From contig NZ_NKTY01000009.1 of the NCBI RefSeq assembly GCF_003207825.1, positions 1 through 64,000 on the forward strand: 64,000 bases of DNA, written 5' to 3'. The DNA comes from Komagataeibacter saccharivorans. Its GTDB lineage: Bacteria; Pseudomonadota; Alphaproteobacteria; Acetobacterales; Acetobacteraceae. Within the stretch, counting starts at the first letter, position 1; every line of letters begins with the position of its first letter. The notes under the pieces were generated by a model. It made no database searches. It was not told the DNA's origin and worked only from the letters and a program-made list of their open reading frames with translations. Shown piece by piece: positions 44,245-53,490 of this stretch. The position numbers and the translations under genes are program-made.

Positions 44245-46497
44245 ATGGGGAGCGTGAAGGCCTCATGCCGGTTGTCCGCAGGGCTGCTGCTACTGGCATC
44301 GGTTGCGGCAACAACGCCCGTCCTGTCCGCCACGCCTGCGACATCTGTCGCTGCGGCACGGTCATCGGGTAATCAATCACCGGCACCGCTGACGATTGCA
44401 GGACTGTATGCGGATCACAGCATAATCGGCACCTCACCTGAACATTACGCATGGTCCGCTGACGGCGCACGACTGGCTTTTGCATGGAATGATCACGCAA
44501 CCACGTTTCGTGATATCTGGGTCTACGATACTGCATCGGACATAAAACGGCAGGTAACGCATCTGGACGATGCGAAAGACGGCCATAATACGGCGAAAAC
44601 GCCCGCGCCTGATCCGGGCGTGACACAGCTTGCATGGTTGCCGGACGGACGCATCGCCTTTGTAACCGATGGCATGTTACGGGTTACGGACATGCAGGGC
44701 CATGTAAGCGTGCTGGAAGCGGCACACCATGGGGTCAGACTGCTGTCGACCTCACCGGACGGGCGGTGGCTGGCCTTCGTATCCGATGGATCACTGTGGC
44801 TGCGTGACATGAAGGCACGGATGCCCGCGAACATCATGGTTACGGGATCTGCTGATTTCGGTGTGGACCGGATGGAATGGAGTCCCACATCCGACCGCAT
44901 AGCTTTCGTCATGGCTGACAACCGCGCCGTCCATAAGGTGGAGATCGATTATACCCTTGATGGGCAGAACCACCACGACCACGTGACCCGCGCCTTTCCC
45001 GGCGATTCCAATACCGGGTTCCCTGTTGGCGTCGTCGATGTTGCGGGTGGACCACCGCGCTGGATGGCACGCGACAACGAGCAGGACCCGGTATGGAATT
45101 TCGGCCTGTCGCCGGACGGTCGATCCCTGTTTGTGAATGCCAGCGACCTGACGGTCAAGCATCATGCCCTTGATGTCTATGACGTATCCACCGGACATCG
45201 GCAAAGGTTCTACCAATTTGCCGACCCCACCCAGATCCGTCCCGACTGGCAGGCCGCATGGGCGCCACGGGGCAGGGGACTGGTACTGCTGACAAACCGG
45301 TACGGGTATAACCAGCTTTACCACATCCCCACCGCAGGGGCGCGACCGCATCCGATCACGGGCAGGGCCGGGAAACAGGGAACATGGGAAATCGAATCCT
45401 TCGTACCCGATCCGATACATGGGCGGCTGTATTTTACTTCTAACGAAGCAGGGTATGCACAGCGCCAGGTCTATCGCATCGGTCTGGATGGCGGGATGCC
45501 TGAACGCATCACCCAGATACATGGCACCCACGAACCCGTCTTCTCACCCCGGTTCGACCATATGGCCGACCGGTTCAGCAACGATACCACGCCGCCGGAC
45601 CTGTATGTCACGGCGCTGGACGCCAATACGCCGCCTTCCATCCGTGTGACACATTCGCCGCTGCCATCGTTTGATACACGAACATGGGCGGACGTGCGCT
45701 ACATGGACTACAGAAGCCATGTTGATAACGCACTGCTGACGATGCGTGTCATGCTGCCCCCGGATTATGATTCCAGCCGCCGCTATCCCCTGATCGTCGG
45801 TTCGGTCTATTCCGACGCGGTGCGCGACCAGTGGGGTGGACGGACCGCCCATCCGACATGGGGACTGGATCAGTATCTGGTGTCGCGTGGGTATATCGTG
45901 ATCAATCCGGGCATACGGGGCAGCTTTGGCCGAGGAAAGGCATGGAACCGGCCAATGCTGGGTAAATACGGCGTGCTTGACATTGATGACCTGCAGGACG
46001 GAGCGCAGTTCATGATCAATCAGGGCTATGCCGATCCGGCGCGTATCGGCATCTGGGGATCAAGCTATGGCGGGTTGATGACGTTGATGTCGCTGTTCAC
46101 CAAACCCGGTTTCTATGCCGCAGGGGTAGCGGGCGCACCGGCCAGCAACGTGGCCCATGCCTATCCCGAACAGGAATGGATCATGGGCCCACCATCGGGC
46201 CGGGATTTCCCCGCCCGTTACCAGCGGCAGTCGGCGCTCTACCACACGGATGGCCTGCGTGACCCGCTGATGATCATCCACGGCACGCGGGACGAGGTCG
46301 TTCTGTATGCCGATACCATGGCCATGGCACAGCGCATGATCGCACAGGACCGAATGTTCGAACTGGTCACGCTACCCGGTGCAAACCATCCATGGGATAC
46401 GGAAAATCTGCCACAGACACGCTTTGCCTATACCAGACTGGTGCGGTTTTTAGACCTTTATCTGCATCCGGCGGCAGCCGTCAGCCCGGCACAGTAG
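44245..46497 (+). CDS. Exported S9 peptidase (dipeptidyl-peptidase IV type)
   Basis: This 750-residue protein has a signal peptide (SAGLLLLASVAATTPVLSA) and an N-terminal beta-propeller of WD-like repeats (YAWSADGARLAFAWND, TSPDGRWLAFVSDG). The C-terminal alpha/beta-hydrolase domain carries the triad Ser607 in GSSYGG, Asp683 in GTRDEV and His715 in GANHPW. S9B/S9C enzymes remove dipeptides, often after proline, or clip acylated residues. The conserved Asp-Trp/Glu-Glu pattern of true DPP IV is not obvious, so the exact specificity is open. It is divergent from the DUF885 gene, and both proteins should be in the periplasm or outside. Confidence 0.88.
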   Translation: MGSVKASCRLSAGLLLLASVAATTPVLSATPATSVAAARSSGNQSPAPLTIAGLYADHSIIGTSPEHYAWSADGARLAFAWNDHATTFRDIWVYDTASDIKRQVTHLDDAKDGHNTAKTPAPDPGVTQLAWLPDGRIAFVTDGMLRVTDMQGHVSVLEAAHHGVRLLSTSPDGRWLAFVSDGSLWLRDMKARMPANIMVTGSADFGVDRMEWSPTSDRIAFVMADNRAVHKVEIDYTLDGQNHHDHVTRAFPGDSNTGFPVGVVDVAGGPPRWMARDNEQDPVWNFGLSPDGRSLFVNASDLTVKHHALDVYDVSTGHRQRFYQFADPTQIRPDWQAAWAPRGRGLVLLTNRYGYNQLYHIPTAGARPHPITGRAGKQGTWEIESFVPDPIHGRLYFTSNEAGYAQRQVYRIGLDGGMPERITQIHGTHEPVFSPRFDHMADRFSNDTTPPDLYVTALDANTPPSIRVTHSPLPSFDTRTWADVRYMDYRSHVDNALLTMRVMLPPDYDSSRRYPLIVGSVYSDAVRDQWGGRTAHPTWGLDQYLVSRGYIVINPGIRGSFGRGKAWNRPMLGKYGVLDIDDLQDGAQFMINQGYADPARIGIWGSSYGGLMTLMSLFTKPGFYAAGVAGAPASNVAHAYPEQEWIMGPPSGRDFPARYQRQSALYHTDGLRDPLMIIHGTRDEVVLYADTMAMAQRMIAQDRMFELVTLPGANHPWDTENLPQTRFAYTRLVRFLDLYLHPAAAVSPAQ

Positions 46498-46638
46498 ATG
46501 AAACAGATCACGATTTCAGCGATCTGCCTGCGCTTTTACATCAGGCAGACTTCACTGTAATTGATCTGCATGTCATGGAATGCCTCCATATTACCGTATG
46601 CGCTGATGAAGGCATTCCACTGCATTTACAGGTCCCGG

Positions 46639-47817
46639 TCAGGAAATGACGGGCATTTCCCGTGGCGCACGAATGGTCAGGAGATGTGCGCCATCTTCCG
46701 TAATCACCACGTCTTCCTCGTGAACGATCATCTTACCCGGGGCGTATTCCATGCCCGGTTCGATTGTCAGGACCATGCCCGGCTGGATGATGGTTTCCTC
46801 GCCTTCCCGGAAGGACGGGGGCTCCGTCAACTGCATCCCCAGCCCATGCCCCAGTCGGCCCACATTATTACCGATTGATCCGGCATCCTGTAGCGCGGTG
46901 GCCATTATTTTCCATACGGATTCCATCGTCGCACCGGGCCGGGCGGCCTGAATTCCCAACTCCGTCGCCTGCCAGACGGCCTCATTGGCGCGGCGCGCGG
47001 CATCATCAATGCTGCCCACGGCATAGACACGATCGAAATCACAGAAATACCCGTCATAGGTTGCACCGGTATCGATGAACAGGACATCGCCCTGCGTCAG
47101 CACGCGGTCCTGTGGACCACAGACGATCTGCGCAACACCACCGGGACCGGAAATCGCAGGCATGAAGGGCACGCTGTCAGCACCCCGCGCACACATATCG
47201 GCCCGCAGGCGCTTGACGGCCGTCCGCTCGGTATCGCCAATGGAAATCAGGTCTGGCAATCCGATATAGGCGTCACTCGCCACCTCACAGATAAAGCGGA
47301 TATGATCGATTTCCGCCTCCGTCTTTATCATGCGGGCCTGCCATAGAGCCGGTGTCCCGTCCACAATCTTCATTTCGGGCATGCGGGTGCCCAGGTCCAG
47401 AAAATCCGAAACCGGCATGCGCAGCGCCATCTCGCGCCCCATTTCCGCCCCGACGCGCCCGAAACGGCGCGGAACGGCAGACAGCGTGTCTGCCAAAAGG
47501 GAAACACCATCATCTTCCGGGCATGGCGCGGGCCATGTACGGATGTCATTCACCCAGGTTCGCGCCATCTCCGGTGCGCCAATTTCCGGTATTACGGCAA
47601 TAATGGCCCCTTCACGCGGGACAACCACAAACCACGGGCGGGTTGGACTTTCCCAGAACTGGGAATCAAAACCCGTAAAATAGCGAATATTCGATGGTGA
47701 CGTGACAAATACCGCGTCCAGTTCTTCTGCCCGCAGGATGGACTGCATCCTGTGTACACGCAAGGCGAACTCATCGGCGCAGAACCCTCTGCGGGGGGGA
47801 TTACGAAGTATTGTCAT
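46639..47817 (-). CDS. M24-family hydrolase (Xaa-Pro peptidase/creatinase/ectoine-hydrolase type)
   Basis: This 392-residue protein has an N-terminal creatinase-like domain (RMQSILRAEELDAVFVTSPSNIRYFTGF) and a C-terminal pita-bread domain. All five metal ligands are present: two Asp in FIDTGATYDGYFCDFDR, His in RLGHGLGM, Glu in IEPGM and Glu in HEEDVV. Members split X-Pro peptides, creatine or ectoine. There is no signal peptide, so it acts in the cytoplasm. It lies 184 bases downstream of the Lrp-type regulator on the same strand, next to diaminopropionate lyase and carbamoylase-family genes. A small amidino or N-acyl amino acid is therefore a better guess than proline peptides. Confidence 0.83.
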   Translation of the reverse strand: MTILRNPPRRGFCADEFALRVHRMQSILRAEELDAVFVTSPSNIRYFTGFDSQFWESPTRPWFVVVPREGAIIAVIPEIGAPEMARTWVNDIRTWPAPCPEDDGVSLLADTLSAVPRRFGRVGAEMGREMALRMPVSDFLDLGTRMPEMKIVDGTPALWQARMIKTEAEIDHIRFICEVASDAYIGLPDLISIGDTERTAVKRLRADMCARGADSVPFMPAISGPGGVAQIVCGPQDRVLTQGDVLFIDTGATYDGYFCDFDRVYAVGSIDDAARRANEAVWQATELGIQAARPGATMESVWKIMATALQDAGSIGNNVGRLGHGLGMQLTEPPSFREGEETIIQPGMVLTIEPGMEYAPGKMIVHEEDVVITEDGAHLLTIRAPREMPVIS

Positions 47818-48001
47818 CTATCTTCACCCTGGCATGGATATATAAATTTCATGTACGGATATGATATTCTGCCTGATGCGGCGGACATGTCCCGCCTTTA
47901 TAAATATTGCAGAACAGACAAGAAAAGCGCTCTATTTTTGATGGAGATATGAAACTTTATTTCGGTATCAACCCAAAAATACGTAATTATCGTCAGGTCT
48001 G

Positions 48002-48490
48002 TCAGGCATCGGGGCGCGATACGGCCATGCCGGTCTTGACCCGGTCCATGACCACGGTCGTACGAAACCGCTTCACATTGTTATTCCCGAAAAAAAGAGT
48101 TTTGGTCAGTTCTTCATATTCAGCCATGGTCGAAACGAGCATGACGAGGAAAAAATCGGCATTGCCAGTTATATAATAGCATTGCTGGACCTGTGGGCAT
48201 GTTGCAAAGCTCTGCTTGGCTGCCGCAATCAGTTCGACGGTCTCGGTTATGACTTCTACTTCCACCAGAACCGTTATGGTGCGTCCGACTGAAACCGGAT
48301 TGATTACCGATACATTCGCTTCGATCACGCCACATTCCTCCAGTCGCCTGATCCGGCGCTGCACCGATGGGGCGGACAGGTTGACCGCTTCGCCTATGAC
48401 ACGTTGCGGCGTCGTATTGTCGCGCTGCAGTATATCGAGAATGGCAAGGTCAAACTGGTCAAGATCGGACCGACCTGTAGATGAAGACAT
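48002..48490 (-). CDS. Lrp/AsnC-family regulator
   Basis: From the ATG at 48490 the protein has 162 residues, the normal family size. The open frame upstream of this ATG has no family pattern. A helix-turn-helix domain (LDQFDLAILDILQRDNTTPQ, SAPSVQRRIRRLEECGVI) is followed by the RAM ligand domain (VLVEVEVITETVELI, CYYITGNADFFLVMLV). It is divergent from the diaminopropionate lyase gene and upstream of the M24 gene, so it probably controls both, with an amino acid as effector. Three palindromic elements lie in the 110-base divergent region. Confidence 0.9.
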   Translation of the reverse strand: MSSSTGRSDLDQFDLAILDILQRDNTTPQRVIGEAVNLSAPSVQRRIRRLEECGVIEANVSVINPVSVGRTITVLVEVEVITETVELIAAAKQSFATCPQVQQCYYITGNADFFLVMLVSTMAEYEELTKTLFFGNNNVKRFRTTVVMDRVKTGMAVSRPDA

Positions 48491-48506
48491 AAAACAGCGT
48501 CCTTCA

Positions 48507-48574
48507 TGCAAAAAATGTGCAAAATACACTGTATAATACAGCAGATATTTCAGTGACGTTGCAATATATTTGCA
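48507..48574. promoter_or_regulatory. Palindromes between the lrp-type gene and dpaL
   Basis: Three symmetric elements occur: TGCA-N7-TGCA at 48507-48521, CTGTAT-A-ATACAG at 48529-48541 (perfect) and TGCAA-TATAT-TTGCA at 48560-48574 (perfect). Lrp/AsnC proteins bind such A+T-rich palindromes in arrays. The last one is 26 bases before the dpaL ATG. Confidence 0.5.
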
Positions 48575-48600
48575 CGCATCATGACAGGGATCGTGTAAAA

Positions 48601-49806
48601 ATGTTTCTTGAAAACAACAGTACGCTCCATAAGCAACCTCTGCCTGTATCTGATGCGGCGCTGCTGGGTAAAGAGGCAGCGCAGGACGTGGAACGCTTCC
48701 TGACCTACCGGGAAAACAGCGCGCCCACACCACTCTACAACCTGCCAGAGATGGCGGAGGCGCTGAAAGTGGGTGTCATTCACGTAAAGGATGAGGGGCA
48801 GAGACTGGGACTGGGCAGCTTCAAGGCGCTTGGCGGTGGCTACGCGGTCACCCGGCTCGTGCTGGAAAAAGCAGCCCAGCAGGAAGGGCGGAAGGTGGAT
48901 GTATCCGAACTGCATAGCCCGATGGTACGTGCGGTAGCCATGGGAATGACATTCGCCTGCGCCACAGACGGAAACCACGGGCGCGCGGTCGCACAGGGCG
49001 CGCAGGCAGTCGGGGCGAAAGCGGTCATTTTTGTTCATAAAGGTGTCAGTCACGACCGCATTGCGGCCATTGCCCGCTTTGGCGCGGAAATCGTACATGT
49101 GGATGGAACCTACGATCACTCTGTGACAGTGGCGGCGCAGACGGCGGCCGAGAAGGGCTGGATCACGATATCGGATACGTCATGGCCGGGTTACGAATAT
49201 ATTCCCGGTCTGGTCATGCAGGGTTACATGAACCTCGTGCGTGAGGCGCTGCGTCAGATGCCCGCTCCGCCTACGCATGTATTCGTACAGGCCGGGGTAG
49301 GGGGAATTGCAGCCGCCGTTGCTGGCCATCTGGCGGTTGTCATGGGTGCGGCGCGTCCGGTTTTCACGGTAGTGGAACCGGCCCGCGCCGCGTGTCTTTA
49401 TCAATCAGCACTGAAAGGCGAACCCGTGACGGTTCCGGCCACGCAGCCCACCATCATGGCCATGCTTGAATGTTATAGTCCCTCTCTCGCCGCGTGGCGC
49501 ATCCTGTCCCATACGGCGGATGCCTTCATGACGGTCGATGAGGATGATGCTGTAAATGTCATGAAGCGCCTTGCTTATCCCCAGGGGCGTGATCCGGCTA
49601 TCGTGGCAGGGGAAAGCGGAGGCGTCGGGCTTGCGGGGCTTATCCGTGCAGCGACCTCGCCCGAAATACGTACTGTACTTGGGCTTGATGCTGCATCGCG
49701 TATTTTTGTCATCAATACCGAAGGCGCTACGGACCCCGTGCGATATGGCGAAATTGTGGGATGCCACCCCGATCAGATCCGTCCTGCCGCAAGCGTCCGG
49801 GCCTGA
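48601..49806 (+). CDS. dpaL: Diaminopropionate ammonia-lyase
   Basis: From the ATG at 48601 the protein has 401 residues. It is a fold type II PLP enzyme: the PLP Lys is about residue 75 in DEGQRLGLGSFKALGGGYA, followed by CATDGNHGRAVAQGAQAVGA and HVDGTYDHSV, and the phosphate-binding glycine loop GVGGIAAAVAG. The pattern matches E. coli YgeX/DpaL, which converts 2,3-diaminopropionate (either enantiomer) to pyruvate and two ammonia. The M20 hydrolase gene starts five bases after its stop, echoing the E. coli ygeX-ygeY pair. Pyruvate and ammonia release fits nitrogen scavenging under Lrp control. Confidence 0.9.
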   Translation: MFLENNSTLHKQPLPVSDAALLGKEAAQDVERFLTYRENSAPTPLYNLPEMAEALKVGVIHVKDEGQRLGLGSFKALGGGYAVTRLVLEKAAQQEGRKVDVSELHSPMVRAVAMGMTFACATDGNHGRAVAQGAQAVGAKAVIFVHKGVSHDRIAAIARFGAEIVHVDGTYDHSVTVAAQTAAEKGWITISDTSWPGYEYIPGLVMQGYMNLVREALRQMPAPPTHVFVQAGVGGIAAAVAGHLAVVMGAARPVFTVVEPARAACLYQSALKGEPVTVPATQPTIMAMLECYSPSLAAWRILSHTADAFMTVDEDDAVNVMKRLAYPQGRDPAIVAGESGGVGLAGLIRAATSPEIRTVLGLDAASRIFVINTEGATDPVRYGEIVGCHPDQIRPAASVRA

Positions 49807-49811
49807 AAATC

Positions 49812-51068
49812 ATGAAGCCGTTATCAGTCAACAGCACCCGTCTTCTGGCCCGCATTCAGGAACTGGGCAGTATTGGCAGAGACGCGGATGGCAGATTGAC
49901 GCGCCTCGCCCTGTCCGATGCTGACAGACAGGCCCGTGATCACCTTGTTGCGTGGATCAGGGCTGCGGGTCTGGAAGTGGCGATAGACCGGATTGGCAAT
50001 ATTTTTGGCATATGGGGTGGGAACAAATATGGTAGCCAGCAACCGGTCCTGCTGGGTTCGCATATTGATACCGTCATGGATGCAGGCATTTATGATGGGT
50101 GTTACGGCGTTCTCGCCGGGCTGGAGGTTATCCAGACACTTCGCGAAGCAGGCTTCGTTCCCGATCGGCCCATCGCCGTGGCCGCGTTTACGAATGAGGA
50201 AGGGGTCCGCTTTGCACCGGACATGATGGGATCGCTGGTTTACGCAGGGGAACTGGAATTGGAAACGGCGCTTGCCACACGCAGCACCGATGGTGCGGTG
50301 CTGGGGCAGGAGCTTGCCCGTATTGGTTATGCTGGCGATCATGCTGTCGGTTTCATGCGTCCCCATGCGTATGTAGAGCTTCATATCGAGCAGGGGCCTG
50401 TGCTGGAATATTCCGGCATCCCCATCGGCGCGGTGGAGGATCTGCAGGGCATTTCATGGCAGCGCATCACGATAGAAGGGCAGGCCAACCATGCGGGTAC
50501 AACCCCCATGGCCCTACGGCACGACGCCGGATACACTGCAGCACGGATCATGACCTTCGTGCATGACCGCGCCATGGCTTCAGAACCGTCTGGTGTTGCC
50601 ACTGTGGGCAGCGTTGCTTTTGAACCCAACGCCATAAATGTCATCCCCGCCCGGGCAACCCTGACAGTCGATCTGCGCAATCCCGATGAAACGGGACTGC
50701 AGGAGGAGGAAAATGCGTTGGCCGCATTCCTGTCTGATCTGGAGACCTCGGGAGATGTAAAAATCCACGTCGAAATACTTGCCCGCTCCCGACCCGTTAC
50801 ATTTGATGCCCGTATTATTGACCTGATCGAAGAGGCGACATTGAAACGCGGCCTGACCGCCCGGCGCATGACTTCCGGTGCAGGGCATGATGCACAGATG
50901 ATCGCCAGCATGGCACCAACTGCGATGATTTTCGTTCCCAGCCACAAGGGCATTAGCCATAACCCGGCCGAATTTACATCGAACGAAGGGCTGATTGCAG
51001 GGGCGAACGTGCTGCTTGATGTGACTCAGCATCTTGCAGACGCGTCATCATACCGAAAGAGCGAATGA
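49812..51068 (+). CDS. M20-family hydrolase, N-carbamoyl-amino-acid hydrolase/allantoate amidohydrolase type
   Basis: From the ATG at 49812 the protein has 418 residues. The binuclear metal site of the carbamoylase/ureidopropionase subfamily is complete: His84 in LLGSHIDTV, Asp95 in GIYDGCYGVLAG, Glu129-130 in FTNEEGVRF, the His of VELHIEQGPVLE and the C-terminal His of GISHNPAEF. GQANHAGTTPM in the lid domain is also typical. These enzymes cut N-carbamoyl groups or ureides, releasing ammonia and carbon dioxide. Adjacent dpaL suggests it makes 2,3-diaminopropionate from a substituted precursor. A carbamoyl derivative would suit the family, but this is inference. The upstream 17 codons overlap dpaL and are unlikely to be used. 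Confidence 0.87.
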   Translation: MKPLSVNSTRLLARIQELGSIGRDADGRLTRLALSDADRQARDHLVAWIRAAGLEVAIDRIGNIFGIWGGNKYGSQQPVLLGSHIDTVMDAGIYDGCYGVLAGLEVIQTLREAGFVPDRPIAVAAFTNEEGVRFAPDMMGSLVYAGELELETALATRSTDGAVLGQELARIGYAGDHAVGFMRPHAYVELHIEQGPVLEYSGIPIGAVEDLQGISWQRITIEGQANHAGTTPMALRHDAGYTAARIMTFVHDRAMASEPSGVATVGSVAFEPNAINVIPARATLTVDLRNPDETGLQEEENALAAFLSDLETSGDVKIHVEILARSRPVTFDARIIDLIEEATLKRGLTARRMTSGAGHDAQMIASMAPTAMIFVPSHKGISHNPAEFTSNEGLIAGANVLLDVTQHLADASSYRKSE

Positions 51069-51149
51069 AATACATAAAGGGGGAGACGACTATCACAGCA
51101 TTAAGTTAGAGGCGGGCTTAGGTAATCAAATGATGTATTGATATGTCAT

Positions 51150-51570
51150 ATGAAAGCACGTCGCCGCAGCCGTCTGGCACTTTCCACCCCAAGACACTTT
51201 CTGGAGCATTTCGTTGCAGGTACGCCCGCGCGCAGTGCTACGGAGATTATCGGTGTCAATCGCAATACCGCGACCCTATCCTGTAGTAAGAGTCGGCAAA
51301 TTATCGTCGGGCACAATGCCCTGGAAGGGTCTCTCGAAGGGAAGGTCGAAGTCGATGAAAGCTATTTCGGCGGACATCGCAAAGACAAAAGAGGCCGGGG
51401 TGTTGCCTGAAAAGTCGCCGTTTTCCAACTCCTCCAGCGTGCCGACGCGCCCATACCGTGATGATCCCTGATGCGGGAAGCAGGACGCCCATGCGGTCAT
51501 TCGAAAGAAAATACGTTCTGGTTCAATCGTTTATTCAAACGCATGGCACGTCTGCCCCACTGGGCCTGCA
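51150..51570 (+). pseudogene. IS1595-type transposase remnant
   Basis: From the ATG at 51150 the frame reads HFLEHFVAGTPARSATEIIG, VNRNTATL, and then VEVDESYFGGHRKDKRGRG before a stop at 51408. This is the IS1595 (ISXO2-like) transposase start, including the catalytic Asp-Glu region. Further family pieces follow in other frames: KVAVFQLLQRAD, HTVMIPDAGSRTPM, then VIRKKIRSGSIVYSNAWHV. At least three frameshifts or stops separate the pieces, so the element is dead. It lies between the M20 gene and the TolC-type gene. Confidence 0.75.
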
Positions 51571-51867
51571 TCCCCACCCCAGCCGGGAAGCAGAGGCGCA
51601 ATCCGCCGCCATTACGCTACATTCAACTCGCACCGCCTGAATGTCGGTTGGTCCTAAAGCGGCTGCCTTTCGTGGAGAGCGACTAAAGATGAATCCATGA
51701 CCTGAGCACGGTTTACGACCGTATCCATCCGGCGCACTCCTCTCGCCCTTTCTGCTCCACGGAACGCTGCCGTTCTGATACCCGAGGCGGACAGGCCCAG
51801 CAAAGGCAGCGCCTGTCGGTAAATGAGCGTTTTTTTTCATCTCAGGGACCGTGCTCCGTCCCCACGC
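51571..51867. other. Gene-free stretch after the IS1595 remnant
   Basis: No gene is supported. It probably contains the decayed right part of the insertion element and the end of the leftward efflux operon. A run of eight T at 51828-51835 is present on the plus strand, but no matching hairpin was found before it. Confidence 0.4.
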
Positions 51868-53490
51868 TCAGGGGGCATATTCAGCCGGGGCCTGATCAAG
51901 TGACCCGGTAGAAAATGCCAGGCTGGCCGCCGCGATCAGGGCGGCGTAATAGGCATCGGAATGACTGAGGGTCGCATCCAGAAGGCCGTTCTGGGCCATG
52001 GATGTCTGTATGATAGACCCCACACCATTGCGATAGGCAGCATACGCTGCATCGAACGCTGTCCGTGTCGCAGCCTCCAGCCTGCCGGATGCGCTGTAGG
52101 CGCTCAGGCTGGTATGCAGGGCGTTTTCTGCCGCCACGATCTGCTTGACGGATGCATCCACCGTTTTCTGTAATGTGGCGCTGGCGCTATCCGCCCGGTC
52201 CTGTGCCTGCCTGAGCTGGGCCGCCCGCATGCCGCCATCAAAGATCGGTACGCTGATCCCGCCCAGAATCACGCTGCTGAGCGCATTGGAAGACAGGTTG
52301 AGGGTGGGCGGACTATCACTGCCGACCCCCGGCACGGAAGACAGCGCCAGCCGACCGGTGGTATAGGCAACATTGCCAGTCACGAAGATCTTGGGCAGGA
52401 ATTCGCTCCTGGCTGCGGTAACCTCACTTTGGGTAGCTTTTACGCTGGCGTAAGCCGCCAGTACATCCGCCCGGCGTGCAACCGCCTGCTGGACAAAGGC
52501 ATCACTCAGTCGGGTATCATCCAGCGTAAGGGGCCGGTCCGATACATTCTCGGTCTGCAGGCGGGTGCGGGGGGAAATGCCCATCGCATTGACCAGTTCC
52601 AGATAGGTATTTTCCACATCGCCCTGCGCCTGCACAAGACGGAGTTCGGTCTGGGCCGTGGCCTGGCGGGCCTGTGTCGCATCCACGATCGTGCCCTGCC
52701 CATGTTTCAGCCGCGCCTGTGCGGCATCCTCCACCCGCCGGGCATTTTCCAGCGCCTGTTCCAGCCAGCGCACGCGGGAAGCCGCCGCCGCGTGGGCATA
52801 GAAGGCGATGGTAACACCATAAATGATTTTCTGGTGGGCGGCGGTAAACAGGATATTGGCCCCGATCTGTCCCTGCCGCATCGCGGCCAGCACGGCTTCA
52901 CGTTTGCCAAAATCAAACAGAAGCCATTCCAGTCCTACCGTCTGGATTTCACCCGCACCTGAACCGGCGTTGCGAACGCCACCGACAAGATTGTTGAAAC
53001 TGGTCACCCCGCCATTGAAAGCATCGCCCGCCGCGCCGCCATTGCTGATGGAAGGGTTGTCACCATTGTTGCGGGTGTGATTGTAGCCACCCACCACAGT
53101 TGCCGTCAGCCGGGGCAGGTAGGTGCTTCTGGTAATGCCCACAGCCAGAGCCGCATCGCGCGCCGTATCCCACGCCCGACGCGTATCGGGGTTGGCCGAC
53201 TGGGCAATGTCAATCAGTTCCGCCAGCCCGTAGGCATGCCCGGCCTGTGCGGTAATGGCCGTATCAGGGGGGCGCACCTGAATCTGGCTGTTGGAGGGCA
53301 GGGTGAAACCCGGTGGCATCAGCAGCCCATGTCGGGCCGCACGACCGGGCTGGATTTCGCCGCTGGCGGTCTGACCGGGCTGCCATGGGCTGTCCGGACT
53401 GGCCGGGGCACTGGCCAGTTCATGCGTGGCGCACCCGCACAGGACAACAATCGCGCAGCCGGCCAGTATGGAAAAAGCATGACGGTTCAT
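51868..53490 (-). CDS. Outer-membrane efflux lipoprotein (TolC/NodT-like)
   Basis: This 540-residue protein begins MNRHAFSILAGCAIVVLCGC, a lipoprotein signal with the lipidated Cys at 20 in LCGC. The mature part has the two-fold repeated helical-hairpin structure of outer-membrane efflux channels: YGLAELIDIAQSANPDTRRAW, VGLEWLLFDFGKREAVLAA, then GGISVPIFDGGMRAAQLRQAQ and a second set of long helices. It forms the exit duct for the FUSC/fusion-protein pair encoded just upstream. Its ATG overlaps the FUSC stop by four bases. Being last in the operon, it gives this system its own channel, unlike the first efflux operon in the window. Confidence 0.9.
   Translation of the reverse strand: MNRHAFSILAGCAIVVLCGCATHELASAPASPDSPWQPGQTASGEIQPGRAARHGLLMPPGFTLPSNSQIQVRPPDTAITAQAGHAYGLAELIDIAQSANPDTRRAWDTARDAALAVGITRSTYLPRLTATVVGGYNHTRNNGDNPSISNGGAAGDAFNGGVTSFNNLVGGVRNAGSGAGEIQTVGLEWLLFDFGKREAVLAAMRQGQIGANILFTAAHQKIIYGVTIAFYAHAAAASRVRWLEQALENARRVEDAAQARLKHGQGTIVDATQARQATAQTELRLVQAQGDVENTYLELVNAMGISPRTRLQTENVSDRPLTLDDTRLSDAFVQQAVARRADVLAAYASVKATQSEVTAARSEFLPKIFVTGNVAYTTGRLALSSVPGVGSDSPPTLNLSSNALSSVILGGISVPIFDGGMRAAQLRQAQDRADSASATLQKTVDASVKQIVAAENALHTSLSAYSASGRLEAATRTAFDAAYAAYRNGVGSIIQTSMAQNGLLDATLSHSDAYYAALIAAASLAFSTGSLDQAPAEYAP

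Noticed and set aside
51778-51867. Possible terminator with a run of eight T
   Set aside because: No hairpin precedes the T run on the plus strand, and on the minus strand it would be a run of A.
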